Source: Euwallacea fornicatus
Taxonomy: Eukaryota > Arthropoda > Insecta > Coleoptera > Curculionidae
Assembly (NCBI RefSeq): GCF_040115645.1
Contig: NC_089554.1
Location: forward strand, 558,001 to 622,000
Direction of reading: 5' to 3'
DNA: 64,000 bases
The notes under the pieces were generated by a model, which was not told the DNA's origin, ran no database searches, and was given only the letters and a program-made list of their open reading frames with translations. Below are positions 1-11,975 of this stretch, one piece after another; positions within the stretch are counted from its first letter, which is position 1; each line of letters starts with the position of its first letter. A program made the translations under genes and the position numbers.

Positions 1-197
1 CTTATCGTAAAGTCTGTCGTGTACGAGAAATAAAGAGCAGTAAGATTATTAAATTGTCATATACACATATTATAATAATTGCCATTTAGGCATTTTTAAA
101 TTTCTTTTGATTGCATTAATATGTTTAAATCATAATATTGTTTTAGTTTTTATCCATTTTTTTCGTAGAAATTTGTCTTTGAATGCAAGCTCTAAAA

Positions 198-293
198 ATG
201 CCAAAACTGTTTCCTCACAGTGATCAAGTTGATATGGTGTTTTGTTACGGCTTTTCTAACGGCCACTTCTTACAGATTTAATTACCTTTCATA
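198..293 (+). pseudogene. Possible start fragment of a DUF4817-like transposase
   Basis: A short reading frame begins MPKLFPHSDQVDMVFCYGFS and stops after about 30 codons. The pattern of a start, a short charged stretch, then V/T-D-M, hydrophobic residues and G resembles the beginning of the transposase fragment at 20120-20497 (MYTFEEKTDMLLALGFY), which belongs to the DUF4817 group. No further homology is clear before the LTR at about 412. This could be chance; I treat it as a weak fossil. Confidence 0.25.
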
Positions 294-411
294 ATAAAAG
301 ATGACTTTTAATGACGAGTTCTTCTTTGCCAAATTTACTTAAAATACCAACAGCCGTTTTTGAAATACTTAAAAAAAAAATTCAAAACTCACACTTATGG
401 TCTTTTAGTAG

Positions 412-903
412 TGTTAGTCACAGGTCACGAAAAGAGATTATAAGTGTGAGTTTATTAATGTAAAATGACCACACAGTTACTGAGTTGTTAGAGGCCAACG
501 GAAAGAGAAAACTCCTGTACAAACTCAGCAACTCCCTTAAATATAAAAAGCCTATGGTGATAAACCATGGGCGTACCGTAGCTAGGGTGCCGCTAACGCA
601 AACTACGCTACCCGTCGCATTAAACTGTAACATTTAAATTAGAAATTGATTTTTCACCGACAATTCCGCCAAACGGAATTGGGACTGGAATTCTAAGGCC
701 GATAAGGTTTATTACGCGAAAGTCCAATGCTGACGAAGCAAATCATTGGGAATTCTTATGTATCACCTAATACCTACCACGGGCGTATCCTTAAAGGGCT
801 ATCAATGCCCGCGTGTCCCTTCTTTAATACAATTTAAAATTAATAACCATAATTTATAGCTAAATTGTCAACTGAAACTACGGTTTAATTTTACAATTCT
901 ACA
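412..903 (-). repeat. Solo LTR, copy A
   Basis: This block recurs in diverged form at 62133-62576, in the same orientation. Read on the minus strand it begins TGTAGAATTG, carries a TATA-like tttatatttaa (plus-strand 537-547), and near its end has AATAAA followed by CTCACACTTATAATC. That order (TG start, TATA, polyadenylation signal) is LTR architecture. No internal retrotransposon region adjoins it, so it is probably a solo LTR. It shares the core CATGGGCGTA with the LTRs at 4284, 44085 and 50750. The 412 boundary is approximate and I see no target duplication. Confidence 0.6.
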
Positions 904-924
904 ATAACATATTGAAGTTTTTAC

Positions 925-1190
925 ATCTCCTCTTGAAACACCCTGTATAGAGGACCAAAAATTTTGCATTTATTTGTTAAAAATCGAAGGAAGTATTTTC
1001 GATGAAAATGCTGAAAAATGTCGGACATTGTTTTTAGTTGTGCATTTTTTGATATAACAGACATGTATGCAGGGTAGCCCATGTGGTAAATAAATCTATT
1101 TTTTCATTTCTTTCTTATAAAACCCCATGTGTATTATAATGTTTTTGAGTTCTTTGGAAAATTTTGAACATATTTGATATAATATACGCG
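925..1190 (+). repeat. Dispersed non-coding repeat, family R1kb, copy 1
   Basis: The block begins near gaaacaccctgtatagagga and runs through gaaaatgctgaaaaatgtcg, gtgcattttttgatataaca, and ttcatttctttcttataaaa. Diverged copies lie at about 40046-40283 in the same orientation and, inverted, at 1595-3370 (split by a Tc1 element) and 41440-41715. No coding potential is seen. Its ends are not sharply defined. It is probably a non-autonomous transposon family; the family label is mine. Confidence 0.6.
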
Positions 1191-1699
1191 CGCCTAAACT
1201 GAACAGTTATTGAAATATTGGCGCAATGTGGCAATTCAAGTGGCTTGCCAGTTCGTCTGACCTCACTTATATACATGGTTTTTATGAAATTATCTGAAAC
1301 ATAAGATCTATTTAAATAAGTCTAACAATATGGAATACTTAAAAAATTAAATTTTTCTAGAAGCGCAACAAATTTCTCATCAAATGATACGAAACGTTCT
1401 TGAGAAATTTGAACAATTGCGGCTTGTCCACTTTCAGGAAGTCAACGTGGTTCAGTTCGATCATTTAATACATTAGATTATGGTAATTTATATTGCCATT
1501 TTTTAAATATTAATAGTTCTCTTGTTATTTCCATTTTTTTTTGTATATTTTTTTAAACTGTTGAATTTAGACAAGGGTATATTACACGAAATATGTTCAG
1601 AATTTTCATAGACTTTAAAAATGTCATAGTGAACATGGTGTTCTATAAGAAACAAATGAAAAAAATCATTTATTTGCTTCATGGACAACCCTGTATATA

Positions 1700-3240
1700 C
1701 AGTGGTGGCCATAAGTATGGAATATTATTTTAATTTGATAAAATATTTATTAAAAAGTATTAAACAAAAATTACACAAATGCTTGAAGGTCTTTATTTAA
1801 TTTCCTATAATTATAGCATAAAATTAAGATTTCTAATTGAAAAACTTTTTAGAAAAATGAAAATGAAAAATTACACTTGGACAAAAGTATGGAATATTTT
1901 TTATATCATGGTATGGAGCCTGCCATCTTAAATAAACTCAATATTTTGTGGCATACTCCTTAGCATCTAGGACAGCCTGGCATCGACGCTGCATTGAATC
2001 AATTAGATTCTGGCACGTTGAGGAAGAAATGTTTTTTCATTCTTCTTGTATGATCCTCCACAATTCTTCAGTATTTGACACGTGTCTTTGTCTAATTTTT
2101 CGTTTCAAATGGTCCCACAGATGTTCGATGGGATTTCAATCAGGAGATTGTGAAGGCCATTCTATAACATCTATCTGCTTTTCAATAAACCAAATTTTAA
2201 TCAACCGCGAAGACTGTTTAGGATCTTTATCCTGTTGGAACCGCCATACCAGTGGCATTTCTTCCTCGGCAAATGAAAGCATATGCTATTCTAGGATATT
2301 TTTGTATAAAAACCGATCCATTATTCCATCAATTTTGACTAATAGGCCAACTCTAGATCTCGGAAAAGATTCCAACACCATTAACCTCTGACCGCCATGT
2401 TTAACAGTGGGCTTTTGGAACTTGGGATCAAACCTCTTCCCTATTGTTCGCCGAACATAAGTTTTTCCATCCGAATGAAACAGTTTGATTTTGGTTTCGT
2501 CACTGAAAAGGACGATATTCCATTTTTCGGGTGTCCAAAACAGATGTGAGCGTGCAAACTTAGTTTTGGCCTTCCGGTTTTTTTTTGGAAATTAATGGTT
2601 TCTTCACTTCCAATCGTCCAAACAATCCAGTATCACATAGACAACGCCTCACAGTACGATCACTAATTTTAATACCACTATTAGTTGTAATTTCTTCCTT
2701 TATTAAGCGCGATGATTTTTCAGGATTTTTGGAGGATATCATTTTAATACGTTGGTCTGTATGGGCTGTTGTTTTTCTGGGACGTCCTGTTTTCGGATGG
2801 TTTTTTACGGTGTTGAATACCATAAACTTCCTCAAAATTTTCGATACACACCCCTGGCTCACATTAAATGTCTTTGCGATGTCCTTCTGATTGGCTCCGT
2901 TATTTGACATCTCCACTATTCGTGATCGAAGATTTTCCGAAAGATATATTTTTTTAACCATTTCGGTTTCGAATTTTATCGAACTGTAACACTCAATACT
3001 GAATACTAAATGCAAAATAAATCTAAATCTATGATATTCCATACTTTTGTCCATCTAAAAAAAATTGTTTATCGGTGAAATTTTTGATATCAACATTACA
3101 ATTACATTACAAATACTGTATGGTTTAAAATGTAGAATTGACCTATCCCAATTTAAATATACCAGAATGGAAGAAAAAAAGTAAAGGCCCTTTAGCTAAA
3201 TAAAGTTTCACAAAATACTCCATACTTATGGCCACCATTG
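1700..3240 (-). mobile_element. Tc1-like element, full length, inactive
   Basis: The 1541 bp unit is flanked by TA on both sides and ends in matching inverted repeats: CAGTGGTGGCCATAAGTATG on the left and, at the right, the inverse of CAATGGTGGCCATAAGTATG. Length, TA target site and a single internal transposase frame on the minus strand are typical of Tc1 elements. The transposase carries a frameshift and stops, so the copy cannot mobilise itself. Confidence 0.93.
1938..2961 (-). pseudogene. Tc1-like transposase, broken
   Basis: I place the start at the MVKKIYLSENLR methionine (2961), the usual position just before the helix-turn-helix. An upstream in-frame ATG at 3054 would add 31 residues that look like element flank. 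The N-terminal half has a helix-turn-helix around NQKDIAKTFNVSQGCVSKIL and the GRPRKTT linker that joins the paired-like DNA-binding domains. The catalytic domain follows in another frame: FSDETK gives the first Asp, FQQDKDPKQSS the second Asp, and NPIEHLWDHLK the Glu of the DD34E triad. The two halves are separated by a one-base slip in the A-run near 2580. Further lesions are a stop in the middle and loss of the usual KHGGGS(V/I)MVWG motif, which reads KHGGQRLMVLES. The frame ends ATKY, as in related elements here. Confidence 0.88.
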
Positions 3241-3847
3241 TATATGTGTTATCTCAAAACGTGCTTATCTAAAAACAATATTTGAAATGTTTCAGCATTT
3301 TCATGAAAAATATTTCTTTCAATTTTGAAGGAATTTATGCTGCAATTTTGTTTCTCCAAATATATAAGTATAGTTTCCATTCCATGGAACGTAATGAGAG
3401 ATCAATATTGAAGAGTTTCAGCGTGTAGATTATAGATGGAGCAAAAGCTGATATTTTCATCAATTTATGTCTGGTCTTTATTAAACTTTAATACTACTTT
3501 CAGTATCGTTTAGGAAATTTCTATTGACCATGATCTTACGTTTTTTTTCTTTGGTAACTTATTCAATCAAATAGACATCAAGTCAGTTACAGTGACCGAA
3601 AGAAAGTATTTAGACACCGCTTCGTATGGAATATAAAACTTCCCAAAACTAAAATTATTAACGGACTTACTTATGTATACATTAAAAATAAACCTAATAG
3701 CTAAGTTTTTTTAAATAATAAATAATTAATGACAAAACAAAAGTATGAAACGGTAAAAATAAATTATGTTGAAACAAGTATGAAATGCAATAGGCAAAAA
3801 GCATTTAGACATATTTTACGAACTATAACAAACAATTAAACAAGAAA

Positions 3848-5475
3848 CTAATATTTTGTCAGGTATCCTCGAGACTTTATGACAGCTTTTAATCGTCTAG
3901 GCATAGAATGAACTCAATTTTCAGTAACTTCTAGGGACATGCTCATCTATGCGTCTATTAACTCCTTTTTTAAATTCGTACGGTTGTGTATGGTTTTTTT
4001 TGCGAATTTTTCTGTACAATCCTTCCCACAAATGTTCGATAACATTCACTTTAAATGATTGCTGAGGTGTTTCTAATAAATAACCAGTATTGTAACGAAG
4101 CCATTCTTTTACTAATCGCGATTTATGCTTAGGACCGTTATGTTGTTGAAAATGATAACGACTTTATAGATTCAATATAATGGTACTTTGACGCAAACCA
4201 TTCTCCAAAATGTTTAAGTAAGAGTATTGGTTTATAATACCATCTATGAATTTAAGATTTCCAACACCATTTGCCGTCATACATGTAAGATCGGTTTGTC
4301 AGATCGCTGTAATATTTTGTATATATAAATTAATAGGTATAATTGTTGCCGTCTGACCAAATCGAGCTGCAAACAGGAGGACGTAAATCATAAATTAGAT
4401 ATAATTTAGGCTAGGTTAGAAGAATGAATAAAGAGTGAGGTACCCTGATGGTACGCCCATGTGTATGGTCGCTGAGTTCATGTGGTTTGCAGCATTACTG
4501 GAATTTTCCCAGTAATTATCCTTGGTTGAGCGCCGCATGAAGTAAAAAATAAAATCGAGTCTCTCTTTGTTAGAACCAGGAAAGGGGGTCGAAGGACAGT
4601 CGACAACGGTTCTGACAAAGGATGGTTTATGATGTCTAGATGTAGCTGGCCATATGGCGGATCGGTAATAGGTCTCTGGTCGGGGCACGCCGCTGTTTTA
4701 TTGCCCCAGAAATTGGCACTTAAGATATCCTAGAAACGGGGATCACTTTTTTTGGATCCGAGGTGACGAAGCGGCGAAGTATTGGGAGTGTCGTCAAGGA
4801 ACGCGAGTATCCTCTTAGTTAAGTTGTCAAGTAAGCTCCTAATTGTAACCACTCAGAAATAAAACATACATGACCATACCACAACATTACCTCCTCCATA
4901 TTTGACTGTAGGCTGAAGATTTTCCTTATTCAGAGCTGTACCTTTCTTTCTCTAAATTAATTTTCGTCCACCCAATCCCCAAAAGTTAAAATTTCTTTCA
5001 TCAAAAAATATAAGTTTCCCAAAATTCATTTGCCTTGTGTTTATGGATATTTGTGAAATTTAATCGCTTTTATCTATTCACATTATTAATTATTGGTTTA
5101 TGACGTGCAGTACAAGCTTTAAGCTTTTTCTTTTCAATTTGTTTCTCACTGTTCTTGGTGTTAGAGACTTTCCTGTTGCATATTCCGAATTTCTGGCGAT
5201 AGTTGTTGAACTTTCAGATGGATTTGTCTTAATGGTTCTGACAATAAAGCGTTCATCTCTGTCGTCAAGTTTTGAAGGTCCACAGGGCGGTTTTTTTTTT
5301 ATGAGGAGGGCTGTGTTTGAAATTTTAAATTTGTGTATGGTATACCTATGTTACTATCAAATAGTGTTTATCCATCAGTTTCTCTATTTCTCTTGCAGAT
5401 TTACCATCTATAAAATTTAATAACCAATTTTTTTTCTTCGTTGTTAATTCCCTAGTTTTTGGAGCCGTTATGCAT
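3848..5475 (-). pseudogene. Tc1-like transposase, heavily decayed and interrupted
   Basis: Minus-strand fragments can be followed in order: an ATG at 5475, a stretch with LTTEMNALLSEPLRQ around 5250, a catalytic-domain piece near 4890 matching the KYGGG(S)VMVWG region just before the LTR insertion, then after the LTR a piece with IHRWYYKPI, and a C-terminus ending GYLTKY at 3848. Several stops and frame changes occur in every section. The LTR at 4284-4866 splits the gene after codons for a CCGMVMYD-like stretch. The catalytic residues cannot all be identified. Confidence 0.65.
4284..4866 (+). repeat. Solo LTR inside a Tc1 transposase gene
   Basis: The block starts TGTAAGATCGG and ends AGAAATAAAACA, and is flanked by the four-base duplication TACA (4280-4283 and 4867-4870). 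Joining the flanks restores a continuous Tc1 reading (gtcataca then tgaccatacc). An inverted, diverged copy lies at 44085-44687. AATAAA close to the 3' end fits an LTR polyadenylation signal. Compared with the other copies the 3' end appears shortened: their CCCTAGACAAC to CCTACA tail is missing. Confidence 0.8.
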
Positions 5476-5805
5476 ACTTTCACGTTTTTATTATTTCAAC
5501 AAAGCAGCAACTAATTCTAAATGATTGCGGTAAACAAGTCGCTACATGTTGTTTGTTTTTCTAGAAGTAGCAAATGATTAAAAAACGACATGCGCGGATG
5601 TCTAAATACTTTTTTCCTATTGGTTTTCACACTTATTTTTATTCGCCTTTACATGTTTTTCTTGCCAATAAATCACATTATTTAAAAAACCTGGCTCTAA
5701 AATTTATTTTTATACGTACATTCTTTAGTGTAGTTAATATTTTAAATTTTCGAACATTTTTCTGCTTCGTCTGAAACGGTGTCTAAATGTTTTATTTCGT
5801 AACTG

Positions 5806-6721
5806 TATGTCATGTGGTGGTTAATCCTTATTTCCTGGACGAATTTGACTTTTTCCCTTTAAAATTCCAGATATTTAAGAGCAAAAGTACATACTCCAAA
5901 ATCAATTTTGAACCAAAAATAAAGGTATATTTTGGCACGCATGAGCAACACTAACGATTCTGTTACTCTTCAGTTTGAAGCAATGAATGAAAAGAGTTTT
6001 GGAATTGAAGAAGATAAGAATTGATTTACTTCCTAGGGGTATCGTTTTTCCTTTAAATAAGAAAACAGTTTTACTTTTCAAATTTTAAAATTTGGTAGGA
6101 CCATAAAAAAATAAAAGTCGATTATGATGGTGATAGTGTACTTAAATATGGAAAACTTTACAAAAATCAAATAAATCGATTTGTGGGAGAAACACAAATG
6201 AATAATAAACGTTTTCACGAAAGTGCGAAACGCTCGTCAAGCGATGCGATATTAGAAAGCGATATAATCGATTTCAATTAAACAGCCCGACACGCACTAA
6301 ATTGGGGTTACAGAGAAAATGTTCTTCTATTATCTTAATAGTCTTTAAACTATTTAGTGTCTGTTACAACGTCTGTAGTAATGTCAAAAGGAAACACTAA
6401 CTCTCTCTCCATCTGGTGCGTATCCTTAAGAGGGCGATCATTGTATTTAGATTTTGTAAGAAGTCTAAGGAATAGAAAATAGTAATCATATATTAGTATA
6501 TTACTTTAGAATTTTTGTACAGATACAAATAAACCCTAGCAACCTGCAAGGAATTTGACAAATGTTAATATAGGGTGTTTAAAGCCTTGCAATTTAATTT
6601 TTTAGGGGTGGCTAACCACTTCAAAAGTACGCGTTTGAAGCGAAAATACTATAGTGGATGTTAAATAACAACAGTGAAATGATCTTTAAAACAATTTATC
6701 GATTAAGTTAAAAAATATATA
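5806..6721. other. Unassigned sequence between two Tc1 elements
   Basis: I see no coding region, tRNA or recognisable repeat here. A run with several cgat/tcg motifs (6200-6290) is less AT-rich than its surroundings. The stretch 6575-6640 starts gggtgtttaaagcc, possibly the worn end of a CAGGGTG-type element. Confidence 0.4.
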
Positions 6722-8274
6722 CAGTAGTGGTCAAAATTATATCAACTTTTTAAAATTTCAAATAATTTAGACTTAACGGCCTAAATTCAAAATTGGGTTT
6801 GAAGATATGATTCTACAATGACTGTTGATGATAGAAGTATATAACAATAAAACAATAATAATTTGTATACAAAAATAAAAAAATATATTCATTTCGACCT
6901 GGACAAAAATGTAGCAAGTTTTCCAAAATAATTATAAAGAGTAATAAAGCTTCAACAAATTACAAAAGAATTGTTCAATAATTAATATTTTGTATAATAC
7001 CCTCGCTGCTGAATAACTTCTGCACATCTTCGTGGCACAGAATTTATTAAATTGTTGATGTAATTGTTATCAATACACTTCCAGGCTTCTTGAAGTGCCT
7101 GAAATAAGTCCTGTAAATTGGAATATGTATTATTCCGAATTTTATTATCCACATATTCTCACAAATTTTCTATAGGGTTGAGATCGGGAGATTGCGATTG
7201 CCAAGCAAGAAGTTCTATCCTTTCCTCTCTAAACCATTTTGAGACAAGTCTCGATTTGTGTTTGGGGTCATTATCTTGTTGGAAAATGCTTCTTAGTGGC
7301 ATGATTGATTGTAAGATATGATTGTAAATGATTCCTGAGGATATCTCGGTACGTGAACCGATCCATGCGACCTTCTATTTTGTGAAGCGGACTCATACCA
7401 AAATCAGAGAAACAACCCCAAACCATAATCGAACCTCCTCCATGTTTTACGGTTGGTAAAACAAACTTTTTTTGCAACCTTGCGCCTTTGGGTCGTCTAA
7501 CGTATGATGAGCCATCACTTTTAAATAAGTTAAATTTGGATTCATCGCTGAAAACTACCAATTTCCACCGTTCAAATGTCCAATGTTGGTAATTCTGTGC
7601 AAACTGAAGTCGGGCTTTCACGTTCTTCTTAGACAGCAATGGTTTTTTCGTTGGTCGCCTACCAAATAATCCATTTTCCACTAATCTTCTTCTTATGGTC
7701 TTGGAACCGATACGAGCTAGGCCCGTTTCCTCTAAATGTGGATGATAGAAATGGATTTTTTTCTGACATCCGAATTATCCATTTATCAGTTCTTTTTGTA
7801 GTTTTCCTTGTGCGTCCTGAATTTTTTACAGCTGCTTCACTTCCTGTTTGTCTGAATTTGTAAATAATTCGAGATACAATTGACTTATCCACACCCAAAC
7901 TCTTTACAATTTGACTTTGCCGTTCCCCACTTTTATACCGCTCAATGATAATTTTCCTGATCTTTAATGAGACTGTTTTACTTCGACCCTTAATAAAAAT
8001 CGTCGATTTAATTTAGAATATAAAACGTTTTTAAACACACGAGTCTGTAAATCAAGTGAAATTTTAAAATTCCAAGAGTTGCTATATCTTTGTCCGGTAT
8101 TGAAAAAATATGTTTTGGTAGTTTCTTGTAGAAATTGTTGATATTTTGTTTGGATGCATTTTAAACATCAACGGTTGTGGAAGATAAATAATATAAAAAC
8201 GTATATTGGGTTTAGCCGAATAGATACATTTTATTTAAAATTTTTAAAAGTTGCTATAATTATGACCACTACTG
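6722..8274 (-). mobile_element. Tc1-like element, full length, nearly intact but dead
   Basis: The 1553 bp unit lies between TA dinucleotides. Its left end CAGTAGTGGTCAAAATTATA pairs with the inverse of the right end CAGTAGTGGTCATAATTATA, and similarity extends through the following AACTTTT run, giving inverted repeats of about 35-40 bp. One transposase frame occupies the middle on the minus strand. It is the best preserved of the three Tc1 elements in the first 9 kb. Confidence 0.93.
6982..7996 (-). pseudogene. Tc1-like transposase with frameshifts
   Basis: The minus strand encodes, in order, a helix-turn-helix (ERQSQIVKSLGVDKSIVSRI), a linker with GRTRKTTKRTD, RRRLVENGLFGRRPTKKPLL, and a catalytic domain. 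The triad is FSDES (Asp), FQQDNDPKHKS (Asp) and NPIENL (Glu), followed by a stop where the conserved Trp should be. KHGGGSIMVWGCFSDFG is intact. Frame changes occur near 7700 and 7280. The C-terminus reads QQRGYYTKY. No ATG is visible at the expected start, where the frame opens with KSTIFIKGRSKT. Conservation is high enough to assign the family with confidence. Confidence 0.9.
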
Positions 8275-11200
8275 TATATCATTAAACTTCCCTTGCAGGT
8301 GAGTTGATATTATAGCACTCTAATCTAATTTCATTAATAAGCATTTTGTTTTTAACTTAATTACTTACTTTGCTTTAATAAATTTGGTGCTCTCATTAAT
8401 ACTTTGGCACTGTTTTGATGTGCACTAAATTGTAATAACACTTTTCACAACATCAATTTAAATGGGTTCACTCTTCAAAATCTTATGACTAGAGCATCAA
8501 CACTCAAGAGCTGGAGAGTCTCAATGTTGATATTCCGATGGAGCCGTTTTTTAGGTTTTTAGGCATATGTTTTAATACCGCTATCGGCAGTTTCGTTCTA
8601 CAAAAAAAAAATTGCTTCGATATTACTTAACTCAGGTAGCAAAAAAATCAAATACCCTTAACTCATGACAAACCAGCTTCCTCATGGGATAATTGATACG
8701 ATATTTGCTGATCCTGTCTCTCAAGGGAACACACTATAAGCGGCAATTCGTGACGTGAATATCAGTGACAAAACTTTCCCGTATGGCGATAATAACTTGT
8801 TTATAAGGGTAGTTTAGATTCAGGAGGTGGATATCGGACGTAATAACCTTTTATAAAGACCCCACGTGCTGCACGAAATTTTATAATACGTCATAAAATT
8901 GCATGAACTTTACGTATCTGAAGATTCAAACAGGTAGGTGAAACATTATTTTTGTCTAAATATAGGGAGAATGGGATGTAATTTATCCATTCTGCCGATC
9001 AGCTCATTCAAAATTTACAACGAAAACACCCACGTGTGACCCCAGCATTGTCAGAGTTTGAGCTTTGCATGTTCGGACGGGTTAACAAAATAGCGCATCC
9101 CATATATATACAATTTAAACATGAGTTTAAAACTGCGTTTCGTGCGGGAGTGGTTTTGTTATGAGCAGCAATGAGGTTGATGCGTTTACATTTAATATGT
9201 ATGAACTTGCCGTTAAAAGGGATCATTTATTTCGCGGCTTTTTAGAATCGTGGGATAAGTTGCAGTTTCCTCTCATCAACTCGTAAAATGGCAATTTTGT
9301 TGATTAAATCATGAACAAGGGTTTTCAGACTTCCTCTATCTCGTTTATCCGATCCGACGTTTAGCTCATAACTGGCTTGGGACGGTCCACTAAACCGGAA
9401 ATGAGTATTACGTACCGACTCTGTCTTGTCATTAAACGATGTTAGGCAGAGCAGATAAGGGTGGATCGACCTCACTTGCTTTCAATAGCATTCATCGATT
9501 TGGACAATAAATTTGAGTTGAGAAAAAGAAAAAATGATCATGCCCTTTTATTGAAGGTTGAATTGTTTCTTTGCCGCGTTTCTCGTTTGATTGAAAAGTT
9601 GTTTCTAACGCTTTTCTGTAGTCGATGAATTTTTCCCTAATAAAATATTTCCCCCGTCACTGCTTTTCGCGTACTCTCAACAAAACGTGAAAGTTGGCAA
9701 AACATTTTCAATTAAAAGTAATTGGAACGATTTTTCCCACCTGAATCTTTTATTGCATTGCGGACGAAAGAGGAAATTCCAAATTAAATTACTGGGTAAG
9801 TACTCCCACATATTTCACATAGTCGTTCAAATAAAGCGGAGGTTTCTGAAATTAATTTTTCATATTAAAGACTTTAATCAAAAGTTTATAATTAGGAGAC
9901 TCCTTTCGAGAATTACGTCACGTGTGTACATATATAATCTTAGCAAATACTTAATTGTTAAAACTTGTAATTTGTTGGAAAATTCACACTCTTCATCACT
10001 CTGATACATTTAGAATAATTTGCATATTTTCTACTGCCATGAAAAGCCTATTTTGTATATCTTATAAATATGCATTACGATTTTCAGTTTCAACGCCTTT
10101 CCTATTATCACAGGAAACTAAATTTTTGGTTCCCGCATTAACCAAGTTACTCAACAACAAGTAAATTTTTATCTACTTAATACCTTTTGTTTTTCTGAGG
10201 TATAATAACTCTTATGTAATAGTTAATAGGCAAATTGTAATTTAGTGCAATATAGTGCTTTATTTTGTTAGAAAATTCGTATTCTCCACGGCTCTGATAC
10301 GTGGACAATTCACATTCTTGTCACCACATAGGATCTCATTTCTTCAGTTTTAGCACCATAAAGGCAACATTGCTTTGTAATGACCAGTATTGTAGTGATT
10401 AAAAACTTGCCGCATATTTTACGTCCCAAATTGCTATAACACAATGTTGTCTTGTATGGATAACAATGGGTATTAAAGGGCATTAAACTGGAAAGTGTTG
10501 TCCTAACATTGAAAGTAAATTGTCCCCATCCGCTTTTCCTTCGGTCGATAAGCTTTTATCTGGCGCAACTAAACGTTTCTTAATGATAACATGAATGGCC
10601 TAATACAATTCACTCTCCGATTTCACCGGATTTCCTAAGAACCCAGTTATGTTCTTAAAAGTTTTCCAAATTCTCGAAATCATCATTGGTCCAAGCAAAC
10701 GTGATGAAAGAACTTCATGGTTTATGTTTTAATCTACTAAATATGTTTAGGTTACTGCAGAGTGTCTCTTTGTCTAGTAAAGTGATGGAAATCTACGGTT
10801 GTTGCTGTGTTATTTTGTTCCCTACTCAAGGGAGGCTCAAGTTGTTTGTTTTCCATGAAACGTGATTGACACCAATCCATGTTTATTGGTGCTTGAACGT
10901 CTTGGCTTTATATCTGCTATAGGAGACACAAACAACAGTATGTTGATTGGTTCATGAAGGCTGTTGACTCGGGACGCAACTAGATTTACATGTTCAAAAT
11001 CAGGCAATGTAACAAGAAAGTCCACAATTAAGGATTAATCCAGAATATTAAGTGTGTTACCAAATTTGCTTAAAATAAATATGATTGTTTGAGTAAGCGT
11101 TTCAGACTATAACGAATTTCAGATTTTTAAAACTGTATGTAAACAGTACGCTGTTGTTCGGTGCTATTTTTCGGGACTATTTGTGTATTTGGATTCAGCT

Positions 11201-11975
11201 GAAACCAACACAAAGAAATATATAATGAGATCTTAAAATTGTATTGTTATCCCGGAATCATTCATTTTATAATGTTCACAGCTCGGTCTTTCATAAGGTT
11301 AGGTGGTTGCTTATAATTTTGTTACCAATACATGTAAAATCGAAAGCCATCAAACATCTTCTGTGAACCGTAACACTTAATAATTTTCCAACTTTCTGTA
11401 GTTGAGATTAGGAATATTACTGGAACTGAATCTAAATTATCACATTTTAGTACACTCCAGTTTAAGCTAAGAAAATCCCTGTGTTAGTTCCTTCGGGCGC
11501 AATTTGATGCAAGTGCTTTTAAAACTATTAAGTAATACTATTATAACTATCAAGTGTAGTTTATTATTCAGTAATGTTTTAAGAATATTATATTGTGCCA
11601 TGAACTAAGTTCGGATAATAGAATAGAACCTAAACATGACTTGTCAGAAACTACAAATATATCCATGCTTCTACGTTTATTATAATTAGTACATCTTCGA
11701 AACTTTCCCTATATACACGTATTTGGTTAACTATGCTTATCTTACCTTAGAGAGCCGTTTTACGTGCGTAACGATTGTGTTCCAGATATTACCCTTATTC
11801 ACTTGCTGCACAAGTGTCCAAACGGCGAGTTGAATCGAACCTAATTATTATGGTTATACATTTATCGATATTAAAAATAAGAAGCATACAATTTTGAAGT
11901 AAAGAGTACGTAATGTTCAAAAGACTTAATAATTAATCTTACTTTAAATTTTAAATAACTATCAAATTAATTATA
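8275..11975. other. Unassigned region, partly complex sequence
   Basis: No gene or transposon is recognisable. The part from about 8700 to 9500 is richer in GC and CpG and compositionally more complex than the neighbouring transposon DNA, and contains two minus-strand frames of 72 and 77 codons without known motifs. Near 9970 and 10264 a phrase (ttgttggaaaattcacactc and ttgttagaaaattcgtattc, each followed by ctctgatac) occurs twice about 293 bp apart, perhaps an old duplication. Most likely intergenic or intronic DNA. Confidence 0.4.

Larger units (their letters stand above)
1595..3370 (-). repeat. Dispersed repeat, family R1kb, copy 2, split by a Tc1 element
   Basis: Bases 1595-1699 and 3241-3370 together form an inverted copy of the repeat at 925-1190. 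The left part holds ataagaaacaaatgaaaaaa and tggacaaccctgtatata. The right part holds gtgttatctcaaaacgtg and cagcattttcatgaaaaata. The Tc1 element at 1700-3240 lies exactly between them at a TA dinucleotide, so the repeat predates the Tc1 insertion. Confidence 0.6.
3590..5805 (-). mobile_element. Tc1-like element, degenerate, with an LTR inserted
   Basis: TA-flanked inverted ends CAGTGACCGAAAGAAAGTAT and the inverse of CAGTTACGAAATAAAACATT both run on into TTAGACACCG, bounding a 2216 bp unit. Subtracting the 583 bp LTR and its 4 bp duplication leaves about 1.63 kb, a normal Tc1 length. The transposase on the minus strand is heavily decayed, so this is an older insertion than its neighbours at 1700 and 6722. 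Confidence 0.85.
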
